Assembly (NCBI GenBank): GCA_947468255.1
Contig: CANIMM010000204.1
Coordinates: forward strand, 1 to 5,761
Length of the DNA: 5,761 nt
Reading direction: 5' to 3'
DNA from: Chitinophagaceae bacterium
Lineage (GTDB): Bacteria; Bacteroidota; Bacteroidia; Chitinophagales; Chitinophagaceae
Position 1 is the stretch's first letter; the number at the start of each line of letters is the position of its first letter. The position numbers and the translations under genes were made by a program. Positions 1-5,220 of this stretch are shown here, piece after piece. The notes below the pieces were generated by a model. It was given only the letters and a program-made list of their open reading frames with translations. It was not told the DNA's origin and searched no databases.

Positions 1-258
1 ATAGGCGGACATATTGGTTTTGTAAGGACTTTTATTTTTACTGAAGCGCACATCCCGGTTAATCCGAAAGGTGCAATCTTTTACAACTAACTGACCGATA
101 GGAGGATCGAATGCGGCAATGGCGGGAATCAATTCTGCCACCATTGTCTGGATATCGGCTTTTGCGGCTTCGTACCTTGAACGGTTGGTATCAAACCAGG
201 CTTTATTATTATGCTTTGCTAGGTCTTTTAAAAATTGCAGGGTGCTGTTGGCTGGCAT
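1..258 (-). CDS. DUF2461 (TIGR02453) family protein, N-terminal part
   Basis: The first 86 residues of a protein that continues beyond the left edge. The translation begins MPANSTLQFLKDLAKHNNKAWF and continues with a WFDTNRSRYEAAKAD segment, then DCTFRINRDVRFSKNKSPYKTN near residues 65-83. This matches the DUF2461/TIGR02453 family as I remember it: FLKDL..NN..WFD.NR..YE near the start and RI.RDVRFSK.K.PYKTN later. The family is widespread in bacteria and has no established biochemical function, so none is claimed. The ATG at 258 is the only reasonable start, because no in-frame ATG lies upstream before the terminator and the alignment with the family begins right after it. The gene follows the HNH gene on the same strand, but a strong terminator ends only about 27 nt before its ATG, so its promoter or read-through source is unclear. 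Family assignment is confident; function is unknown. Confidence 0.85.
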   Translation of the reverse strand, partial: MPANSTLQFLKDLAKHNNKAWFDTNRSRYEAAKADIQTMVAELIPAIAAFDPPIGQLVVKDCTFRINRDVRFSKNKSPYKTNMSAY

Positions 259-284
259 ATGGAATATTTTATTTATGGTAAACC

Positions 285-322
285 AAAAAAAAAGGAATTG
301 GTTCAATTGACCAATTCCTTTT
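285..322 (-). terminator. Intrinsic terminator after the HNH gene
   Basis: Read on the minus strand, a 13-bp perfect stem (310-322 paired with 290-302, core AAGGAATTGGT) closes a 7-nt loop and runs straight into nine consecutive T (complement of 285-293). It begins 18 nt after the HNH stop codon. The A/T ends of the stem could also pair for plus-strand transcripts, but the plus-strand side has only four T, so the minus orientation is favoured. Confidence 0.88.
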
Positions 323-340
323 GTAATAAGTACCTATTTT

Positions 341-904
341 TCATTTCACCCTTTTCCAGTTTTCTCCACTCTTGATTCGATACATCGTCATTTCACTTAC
401 ATGGTATTTCATGGCCATTTGTTTGAAAGTAAGTTTTCGTTTAGGATTATTAATAGCTTCCTTAATATGCCTTACCTGTGAAATATTTAATTTTAACCCT
501 ACTGTTTTATTCGCCTGACGATTTTTGTAGGCAATTTTTTGAGGACTGTCTTGCTGGTGAATCCCAACTTCTTCGAGCGTTGCCCATTTAAGATTGCTGA
601 AATGGTTGTCATCTTTTTTGTGATTGAGATGAATTACATACTTATATCTTGGAGAAGGTTTTTTGCAAAAAAACTTGGCAATTTCTCTATGCAGGTAGAT
701 CGTTCCGTTGCCAGAGTCTAAGTGAAGGTTTAGGGTTCGGTAACCCGATGTGACGGACCCATTTAATATTTTTCCATCCTCATTAAGGTCTTTGGTATAG
801 CTTGCTGCTCTTCCCATCGACGATACCGCATATTTCCTGCGGAGGGATTTGTAGCCATCAAATTGCAGTTGTTTCCATTTTTCGCCTTGAATATTTTTTA
901 TCAT
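341..904 (-). CDS. NUMOD4 / HNH endonuclease / helix-turn-helix protein
   Basis: A 187-residue protein with three recognisable parts. Residues about 8-37 (EKWKQLQFDGY, then YAVSSMGRAASY) match a NUMOD4 motif, a DNA-binding module of HNH homing-type endonucleases. Residues about 70-110 look like the HNH_3 nuclease core: LHREIAKFF, then HLNHKKDDN and NLKWAT. H72, N94-H95, N100, N104 and W107 stand at the positions normally conserved, so the active site appears intact. Residues about 140-183 contain a helix-turn-helix (FKQMAMKYHVSEMTMYRIKSGENW). The expected activity is nicking or cutting of DNA in a sequence-guided way; the target cannot be read from the sequence. Similar free-standing NUMOD4-HNH-HTH proteins are, to my recollection, frequent in Bacteroidota chromosomes, and it is not clear that they are mobile. 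There is no intron or intein around it. It lies 100 bp downstream of ligA on the same strand and is closed by the terminator at 285-322. No good -7 promoter box is visible upstream, so it may rely partly on ligA read-through. Confidence 0.85.
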   Translation of the reverse strand: MIKNIQGEKWKQLQFDGYKSLRRKYAVSSMGRAASYTKDLNEDGKILNGSVTSGYRTLNLHLDSGNGTIYLHREIAKFFCKKPSPRYKYVIHLNHKKDDNHFSNLKWATLEEVGIHQQDSPQKIAYKNRQANKTVGLKLNISQVRHIKEAINNPKRKLTFKQMAMKYHVSEMTMYRIKSGENWKRVK

Positions 905-932
905 AACGAGTAATTTAAAGGGTGCTTTGTGG

Positions 933-950
933 GCAAGCCATATTGCTTGC
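933..950 (-). other. Small hairpin in the ligA-HNH gene gap
   Basis: A perfect 6-bp inverted repeat, GCAAGC and GCTTGC, with a 6-nt loop. It lies about 30 nt upstream of the HNH start codon, so it would be part of that gene's leader RNA. There is no T run after it on the minus strand, so it is not an ordinary terminator. Its role is unknown, and a repeat this short could arise by chance. Confidence 0.35.
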
Positions 951-992
951 GGGCAGTTATGTACTTACGAAAGCCACACCTATAAATATATG

Positions 993-1036
993 AAAAAAAA
1001 AGGACTATTTAGGAAGCATTTTTATAAAATCTTCCT
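993..1036 (-). terminator. Possible ligA terminator with displaced T tract
   Basis: On the minus strand the last codons of ligA form an 11-bp stem: 1031-1036 pairs with 1011-1016 and 1026-1030 with 1018-1022, with one bulged base at 1017 and a 3-nt loop. Nine T follow (complement of 993-1001), but only after a 9-nt gap that contains the stop codon. A canonical intrinsic terminator has the T tract directly after the stem, and the inner half of this stem is all A-T, so termination here is possible but probably incomplete. Confidence 0.4.
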
Positions 1037-3110
1037 CATTGATTATTTTGATGGATTGGATTTTCTTTGCTTTTTCCAGTTTGCTGCCAGCATCTTCGCC
1101 TACCACGAGGTAGTTCAATTTGCTGCTAACACCACTTACAATTTTTCCTCCATTTTTTTCTACCATTTCCTCGGCATCAGTTCTTTTTAATTGCATCAAA
1201 CTGCCCGTGAATAAAAATGTTTGCCCAGCAAGCTCATCATTATCAGCTACTTGCTTTTTTTGATTTTTCAGGGAAATTCCCAATTCTTCCAGTTCTTGCA
1301 GCATCGCCAGGTTATCGTCATCATGAAAAAAGCGGTGGATGCTTCCAGCAACTTTTACTCCCACATCTTCCAGTGCAAGCAACTGCTCTTCATTGAAGTT
1401 TTTAAAATCAAGTAGGTGTGTAACCGAATTAGCCAGTGTTTTGGCGGTGGTTTCACCTACATAGCGAATTCCCAGACCAAATATCAGCCGATGCAATGGT
1501 TGTGATTTGGACTGTTCGATGGCAGACTGTAAATTATCGATTGATTTTTTTCCAAATCCTTCCATTTTACCAATCTTGTCAAAATCCAGTCGGTAAATAT
1601 CAGGGACATCTTTTAGCAGGCCCGAATCATAAAATTTTCGAACATTTGCCTCTCCAAAATTTTTAATGTCCATTGCATCCTTGCTTACAAAATGTATGAT
1701 TCTTTCTACCACCTGCGCGGTGCAGTTGATATTGATACAGCGCCAAACGGCTTCTTCTGCAGGCTTAAAGAGTGGGTGATTACATACAGGGCAATTTTTA
1801 GGAAACTCAATATTGGTTTCCTCACCGGTTCTTAATTCGGCAAATGATTTCACTATTTGAGGAATTACATCGCCACTGCGTTCTATTAAAATCGTATCTC
1901 CGAGCATCAGGTCTTTTTCCCTGATGTATTCTTCATTGTGGATGGAGATACTGGTAACCGTTACACCACCTACTAATACCGCGGCTATCTTGGCAACAGG
2001 TGTTACGGCACCCGTTCTGCCTACCTGAAATTCTACTGAAAGTAATTTACTGGTTGCCTGTCTGGCTTTAAATTTGAAAGCAATTGCCCATCGAGGATGG
2101 TGCGAGGTCATGCCAAGTTTTTCCTGGAGTTGCAGGTCGTTTACTTTTACCACCATACCATCAATCTCGTAGGGCAGCCCGTCTCTTTTTTCCTCAAACT
2201 CCTCAATGTATTTTATTACACCATTGATTCCCCTGACCACTTTCAATTCATTTTTTGGACTCCTGAAACCTAGTTCCCATAGCATTTCCAGCATTCCCGA
2301 ATGTGTTTTCGGTTGTTTAATCAAGGTGCCGGTTTCGGAATGTGGTGCTGCGCTGGTGGAAAAGCTGACATGGTATAAAAAAACCTCTAAGTTTCTTTTA
2401 CTAACTACAAGTGTATCCTTGATTCGCAAGGAGCCTGCGGCGGCATTCCTTGGATTGGCAAAGGGTGGAATCCCCTCTTCCATTAGCTTTTCGTTGTAGG
2501 CCTTAAAATTTTTCTTGTTGATCAATACCTCACCCCTTATTTCAATTTGCTCAATTCCGTAGCTGCTGAATTTTGCTGAGAGTGGAACGGATTTGATTTG
2601 TTTTGTATTGAGTGTGATGTCGTCACCGACTGTACCATCTCCGCGGGTAGCGGATCGGGAGAGTAGGTCGTTTTCATAAATCAATGAAATGCTGGCGCCG
2701 TCAAATTTAGGCTCTACACAATATTCAATACTATCTAGTGCTGATAATTCTAAAGCCTTTCTTTCCCAATCCAACAGGTCAGCTGCATTATAGGAGTTTT
2801 CCAATGACAGCATCGGCACTAGGTGCTCAACTTTAGCAAAATCATTGGCTAATCCAACGCCTACTCGCTGTGTGGGTGAATCGGGCGTTATAATTTCCGG
2901 GTGCTCAAGTTCAAATTTTTGTAAAATTGTATATAAACGATCATATTCGGCATCACTGATTAACGGATCATTTTGAACATAATACCGGTATTCGTGCCAT
3001 CGTAAAATATCCCGAAGGAGTTCGATGTTGGATAAATGAATGGAGCTGGGCGCTGATAGCCATTCTGCTGTTTGCTGTTGTAATTCTTTCGTGCGATGTA
3101 ATTGATTCAT
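1005..3110 (-). CDS. ligA: NAD+-dependent DNA ligase LigA
   Basis: This enzyme seals nicks in duplex DNA during replication (Okazaki fragment joining) and repair, using NAD+ and forming an enzyme-AMP intermediate. The 701-residue protein has all LigA domains in order. Residues about 30-95 form the NAD+-binding Ia domain (EYRYYVQNDP, SDAEYDRL). The adenylation domain has the motif EPKFDG with the nucleotide-accepting lysine at K135, followed by SRSATRGDGTVGDD and NPRNAAAGSLR. The OB fold starts at about 350 (FQVGRTGAVTPVA, RSGDVIPQ). A four-cysteine zinc finger uses C440, C443, C458 and C463. Helix-hairpin-helix repeats span about 500-610, and a BRCT domain (LAGQTFLFTGSL onward) spans about 626-701. 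It is about 30 residues longer than the E. coli enzyme (671), mainly from an N-terminal extension of the kind I expect in Bacteroidota. The ATG at 3110 is supported by a promoter box 16 nt upstream. Nothing looks broken; LigA is normally essential. Confidence 0.97.
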   Translation of the reverse strand: MNQLHRTKELQQQTAEWLSAPSSIHLSNIELLRDILRWHEYRYYVQNDPLISDAEYDRLYTILQKFELEHPEIITPDSPTQRVGVGLANDFAKVEHLVPMLSLENSYNAADLLDWERKALELSALDSIEYCVEPKFDGASISLIYENDLLSRSATRGDGTVGDDITLNTKQIKSVPLSAKFSSYGIEQIEIRGEVLINKKNFKAYNEKLMEEGIPPFANPRNAAAGSLRIKDTLVVSKRNLEVFLYHVSFSTSAAPHSETGTLIKQPKTHSGMLEMLWELGFRSPKNELKVVRGINGVIKYIEEFEEKRDGLPYEIDGMVVKVNDLQLQEKLGMTSHHPRWAIAFKFKARQATSKLLSVEFQVGRTGAVTPVAKIAAVLVGGVTVTSISIHNEEYIREKDLMLGDTILIERSGDVIPQIVKSFAELRTGEETNIEFPKNCPVCNHPLFKPAEEAVWRCININCTAQVVERIIHFVSKDAMDIKNFGEANVRKFYDSGLLKDVPDIYRLDFDKIGKMEGFGKKSIDNLQSAIEQSKSQPLHRLIFGLGIRYVGETTAKTLANSVTHLLDFKNFNEEQLLALEDVGVKVAGSIHRFFHDDDNLAMLQELEELGISLKNQKKQVADNDELAGQTFLFTGSLMQLKRTDAEEMVEKNGGKIVSGVSSKLNYLVVGEDAGSKLEKAKKIQSIKIINEEDFIKMLPK

Positions 3111-3126
3111 GGTTGATTTGCTGAAT

Positions 3127-3134
3127 CAAAGTTA
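3127..3134 (-). promoter_or_regulatory. Candidate ligA promoter -7 box
   Basis: Read on the minus strand this is TAACTTTG, an exact match to the Bacteroidota sigma-A -7 consensus TAnnTTTG. The box ends 16 nt before the ligA ATG, so the leader would be very short, roughly 10 nt. The expected upstream TTG element is only weakly represented (CTG about 17 nt upstream). No Shine-Dalgarno sequence is present, which is usual for this phylum. Confidence 0.55.
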
Positions 3135-3203
3135 AAAATTAAAATACCAGCAGCGTATTATTTTAACGGTGGGTGCTGCAAATAAACTTAGGTTAGCAGC
3201 TTT

Positions 3204-3244
3204 TAGCTTAAACATTTCGACTACAAGCATTTTTAATTAAGCTA
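3204..3244. repeat. 8-bp inverted repeat TAGCTTAA / TTAAGCTA
   Basis: Exact arms at 3204-3211 and 3237-3244 are separated by 25 nt. As plus-strand RNA the stem could extend outward by three G-U pairs (3201-3203 with 3245-3247). No T tract follows. The function is unknown and it may be chance in AT-rich DNA. Confidence 0.35.
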
Positions 3245-3277
3245 GGGTGGCAAAGTCCTGATTTAACCAATGAGGGG

Positions 3278-3322
3278 AAATCCTTGTTATAGTTACTATT
3301 CATTAAATAAGCGCAAGGATTT
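3278..3322. repeat. 9-bp inverted repeat AAATCCTTG / CAAGGATTT
   Basis: Exact 9-bp arms at 3278-3286 and 3314-3322 with a 27-nt spacer. It could be a long-loop hairpin in a transcript or a pair of half-sites for a DNA-binding protein. It lies mid-gap, about 170 bp from ligA and 290 bp from the regulator gene. No known motif is recognised. Confidence 0.4.
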
Positions 3323-3397
3323 GATTGTAGCTGTAAATTGTAAGCGGTTCTTTAAAATAAGCTGCCTCATTCTTTGTCAGGTCATACAATGTGTTTA

Positions 3398-3412
3398 ATT
3401 TACACAGTAAAT
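3398..3412. repeat. Short palindrome ATTTAC-N3-GTAAAT
   Basis: Perfect 6-bp arms at 3398-3403 and 3407-3412 around ACA. It overlaps a second symmetric pair, TGTGT (3390-3394) and ACACA (3402-3406). The size is right for a dimeric regulator half-site pair. It lies about 200 bp upstream of the regulator start. Function is inferred only from symmetry. Confidence 0.35.
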
Positions 3413-3476
3413 GATGCTGGACAATCAATAATTTAAAATATAGCGGTAAAGTCAAAATGGATAGGGTTTATCAATT

Positions 3477-3507
3477 CAGTTGCATTGTAAATAAAGAAAT
3501 GCAGCTG
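3477..3507. promoter_or_regulatory. 31-bp imperfect palindrome upstream of the Nudix-type regulator
   Basis: The arms CAGTTGCATT (3477-3486) and AATGCAGCTG (3498-3507) are complementary at nine of ten positions, with a G-U pair at the tenth in RNA, and an 11-nt centre. The inner TGCATT/AATGCA is exact. It lies 107 nt before the regulator ATG, where an autoregulatory operator of a dimeric winged-helix regulator could sit. It could equally be an RNA hairpin if transcription starts upstream. No direct evidence of binding is available from sequence. Confidence 0.4.
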
Positions 3508-3614
3508 GGAGTTAAAATTGAGTGAAAGGGGGGGGTATTAGACTACTATAAGTAAGCATTCATTTTTTGCAGGAATTAAACACTGTCTTTTCGTTTTAGG
3601 ATGTAATATAAACT

Positions 3615-4355
3615 ATGGCTTCAAGGGAAAACAAGAATGGAATTCAGCAATTAAAATCAAGGCAAGTCACTCTTTCAGGATTTGAAAAGAACTATGGGAT
3701 TGAATTATCAGTGGATTGCATCATATTTGGTTTTGATGAGGAAAAATTAAAAGTGTTACTTATAAGGAGTGACCTAACGAAATATTCAGGTAAATGGTCA
3801 TTGTTGGGAGATTTGGTTTTTCCGAGTGAGGATCTAGATGCTGCGGCCTATCGAGTGTTGAAACAAAGAACCGGCTTGAGTGATGTATACCTTGAACAAG
3901 TAAGCACGTTTGGAACAGTGAGCAGGCATCCTGCCGGAAGGGTAGTTACGGTAGCTTATTGCTCGCTGATCAATGTCCAGCATCATAAGTTGAATATATT
4001 AGACAATGAATTGCATTGGCATGATGTCAAGAGTGTAACAGACCTAGCCTTTGATCACCAACAAATATTTGACACCTGTTTAATGCAATTGCAAAAGCGG
4101 GTGCAGGAACACCCCCTGGGCTTTAATTTGCTGCCTAAAAAATTCTCTTTGCGTGATCTTCAGAATTTATATGAAGCTATCCTCAATATTAAATTGGACC
4201 GACGCAATTTTAGAAAAAAATTCTTTTCCATGGATTTACTCATTGATCTAGATGAGATGGAACAGGATGTGCCTCACCGTCCGGGCAAGTTGTATAAGTT
4301 TAATTTTGAAAAATACGGCAAAAAGAAGAAAAGCTGGGTGGGAATCGATTTTTAG
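3615..4355 (+). CDS. Nudix-fold transcriptional regulator (NrtR/AraR-like)
   Basis: A 246-residue protein with an N-terminal Nudix fold (about 28-165) and a C-terminal winged-helix-like region (about 168-232). The Nudix part starts with ELSVDCIIFGFDEEKLKVLLI and includes KWSLLGDLVF. In the Nudix box (65-88) E72, R80 and G87 remain, but the expected second G is D66 and the REUxEE core reads RVLKQR: E81, E84 and E85 are replaced by V, Q and R. These acidic residues bind catalytic metal, so hydrolysis is probably lost. The C-terminal half (GFNLLPKKFSLRDLQNLYEAIL, then LDRRNFRKKFF and RPGKLYKF) matches Bacteroidota Nudix-related regulators as I remember them. Those proteins bind a metabolite such as an ADP-ribose-type compound or a sugar and release DNA; the ligand here cannot be predicted. 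It is a single gene with its own terminator and no metabolic neighbour, so its target is also unknown. The ATG at 3615 places the Nudix fold at the usual distance from the start; no strong ribosome-binding motif is seen. Confidence 0.85.
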   Translation: MASRENKNGIQQLKSRQVTLSGFEKNYGIELSVDCIIFGFDEEKLKVLLIRSDLTKYSGKWSLLGDLVFPSEDLDAAAYRVLKQRTGLSDVYLEQVSTFGTVSRHPAGRVVTVAYCSLINVQHHKLNILDNELHWHDVKSVTDLAFDHQQIFDTCLMQLQKRVQEHPLGFNLLPKKFSLRDLQNLYEAILNIKLDRRNFRKKFFSMDLLIDLDEMEQDVPHRPGKLYKFNFEKYGKKKKSWVGIDF

Positions 4356-4387
4356 TGAAGCAATAGTGGAAAGACTTTCTATTTATT

Positions 4388-4417
4388 AAGCCAGCTCAAT
4401 TTTGAGCTGGCTTTTTT
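4388..4417 (+). terminator. Intrinsic terminator after the Nudix-type regulator
   Basis: An 11-bp perfect stem (4388-4398 with 4403-4413, core AAGCCAGCTCA) closes a 4-nt loop and is followed directly by a T run (4412-4417). It starts 32 nt after the stop codon. The T run is on the right side only, so it mainly serves the rightward gene and insulates the ribosomal operon from it. Confidence 0.93.
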
Positions 4418-4637
4418 ATTATCATATGGAAATGAAAAGGCTGCCAGGAGGTTGATTTACTTTTATAGGGGTTATTCCAGCAATTTGCACAAGCTACAGG
4501 AATACTTTTCGTTTACTATAGGGCTCTGCTACCTAGTGATTAAAATAATTAGTCAAAATTATTATTGAAAATCAGCTACTTACAAGGGTCCTCTAAAAAA
4601 AATCCCCTATTTAATAGGAAATTACCAATTGCCCTCT

Positions 4638-4645
4638 TACCTTCG
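4638..4645 (+). promoter_or_regulatory. Candidate rplM operon -7 box
   Basis: TACCTTCG differs from the Bacteroidota -7 consensus TAnnTTTG by one base. It lies 57 nt before the rplM ATG, a sensible position for the operon promoter. No clear TTG -33 element stands 17-20 nt upstream; that zone holds the end of the 4606-4618 palindrome. The box also overlaps the 5' arm of a hairpin, so it may instead be part of a leader RNA structure. Confidence 0.45.
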
Positions 4646-4681
4646 CCGTCCATTTAAAAAAAGCCTACGGGATAGCGAAGG
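4640..4681 (+). other. Hairpin in the rplM leader
   Basis: CCTTCGC (4640-4646) pairs exactly with GCGAAGG (4675-4681). After one C/A mismatch the stem continues with a G-U and three Watson-Crick pairs (4648-4651 with 4670-4673), leaving an 18-nt loop. It ends 21 nt before the rplM start codon. Ribosomal protein operons are often autoregulated through leader structures, and L13 leaders are known in Bacillales, but I cannot match this hairpin to any described family. Confidence 0.45.
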
Positions 4682-4702
4682 CATCACTTAAAAATAAATA
4701 CA

Positions 4703-5146
4703 ATGAGTAAACTACATTTCACCACCAAACATGCGAACGAGGCTACCGTTATACACAGCTGGTATGTGGTTGATGGTACTAATCAAACCGTTGGACGTAT
4801 GTGTTCTAGGATTGCGGCAATTCTTCGTGGTAAGAATAAAGCCTATTACACCCCTCACGTTGATTGCGGAGATTTTGTAATTGTAACCAATTGCGACAAA
4901 ATCAAATTTACCGGCAACAAACTGAATGAAAAAATTTATGACAACTTCAGTGGTTACCCAGGTGGCCGTAAAGAAGAAGTTGCGAAAGATCTATTAAAGC
5001 GCAGGCCTGAAGTGATCATCGAAAGAGCGATCAAAGGTATGTTGCCTAAAAATCGTTTGGGACGCAAAATGTACAAAAAGTTATTTGTATATGTAGGTAC
5101 AGCGCATCCACATGGTGCACAAAAACCAGTAGAACTTAAATTTTAA
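4703..5146 (+). CDS. rplM: Large subunit ribosomal protein L13
   Basis: L13 is an early-assembling 50S subunit protein that binds 23S rRNA. The 147-residue product is close to the usual length (142 in E. coli), with a few extra N-terminal residues. The family pattern is clear: WYVVDGTNQTVGRMCSRIA (20-38), LRGKNKAYYTPHVDCGDFVIV (41-61), FSGYPGG (82-88), and the signature GMLPKNRLGRKMYKKLFVY plus GTAHPH (112-137). The ATG at 4703 gives a normal N-terminus and is preceded by A-rich sequence without a Shine-Dalgarno motif, as is usual in Bacteroidota. It is the first gene of the operon, followed after 74 nt by rpsI. Expression is probably driven from the candidate box at 4638-4645 and may be affected by the hairpin at 4640-4681. 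Nothing unusual is seen in the protein. Confidence 0.98.
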   Translation: MSKLHFTTKHANEATVIHSWYVVDGTNQTVGRMCSRIAAILRGKNKAYYTPHVDCGDFVIVTNCDKIKFTGNKLNEKIYDNFSGYPGGRKEEVAKDLLKRRPEVIIERAIKGMLPKNRLGRKMYKKLFVYVGTAHPHGAQKPVELKF

Positions 5147-5164
5147 TCACTAATGAATTGAATT

Positions 5165-5193
5165 GGACGTTTCTAATACAATTGTAAACGTTC
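5165..5193 (+). other. Hairpin between rplM and rpsI
   Basis: GGACGTTT (5165-5172) pairs with AAACGTTC (5186-5193), eight pairs including one G-U, around a 13-nt loop that contains the palindrome ACAATTGT. It directly precedes, and overlaps by three bases, the octamer repeat ahead of the rpsI start codon. There is no T run of terminator type. Confidence 0.45.
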
Positions 5194-5214
5194 AAATTTT
5201 CAAATTTTCAAATT
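5191..5214 (+). repeat. CAAATTTT octamer array before rpsI
   Basis: Two full copies of CAAATTTT (5193-5200, 5201-5208) and a partial CAAATT (5209-5214), preceded by TT. The array ends 6 nt before the rpsI ATG, so it fills the stretch where a ribosome binding site would lie. The same unit recurs before rpsB. The U-rich, SD-free character would suit protein S1 binding or an unstructured initiation region, but that is inference. Confidence 0.85.
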
Positions 5215-5220
5215 GAAATA

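Larger units (their letters stand above)
3111..3614. other. 504-bp intergenic region between divergent ligA and regulator
   Basis: No credible gene is present; the open frames are very short (for example a 15-codon ATG frame from 3389) and resemble nothing known. The left end holds the ligA promoter box. The rest contains several inverted repeats (3204-3244, 3278-3322, 3398-3412, 3477-3507) and a G8 run (3528-3535). No clear TAnnTTTG box could be found for the rightward regulator gene. The length is unusual for this otherwise compact window, so regulatory sites or a small RNA are possible, but nothing is recognisable as a known RNA family. Confidence 0.6.
4356..4702. other. 347-bp intergenic region upstream of rplM
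   Basis: It contains the regulator's terminator at its left end and, at its right end, the probable promoter and leader of the ribosomal protein operon. Between about 4420 and 4600 I see only AT-rich sequence with small inverted repeats, such as AATAATT/AATTATT near 4544-4563, and no gene. A perfect 13-bp palindrome, CCTATT-T-AATAGG, lies at 4606-4618. Confidence 0.6.

Noticed and set aside
119..310. 63-codon plus-strand frame at the left edge
   Set aside because: It overlaps the DUF2461 gene in antisense and runs through the terminator hairpin; no similarity to a protein family.
539..721. 60-codon plus-strand frame inside the HNH gene
   Set aside because: Antisense to the conserved HNH core and without any protein-like motif.
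927..1666. Plus-strand open frames antisense to the 3' part of ligA
   Set aside because: Their products are phenylalanine- and leucine-rich with no family resemblance, and they lie opposite a well-supported ligase; they are frame shadows.
2206..2499. 97-codon plus-strand frame inside ligA
   Set aside because: It is antisense to the conserved adenylation domain region, lacks a recognisable domain and a promoter, and is explained by codon bias of ligA.
3390..3406. TGTGT-N7-ACACA as a CRP-type site
   Set aside because: The half-sites and spacing do not match the TGTGA-N6-TCACA consensus, and no CRP-regulated gene is adjacent.
3389..3436. 15-codon ATG frame in the ligA-regulator gap
   Set aside because: Too short, no ribosome-binding or promoter support, and no resemblance to a known leader peptide.
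3528..3535. G-quadruplex
   Set aside because: Only one G run of suitable length is present; three further G runs nearby would be needed for an intramolecular structure.
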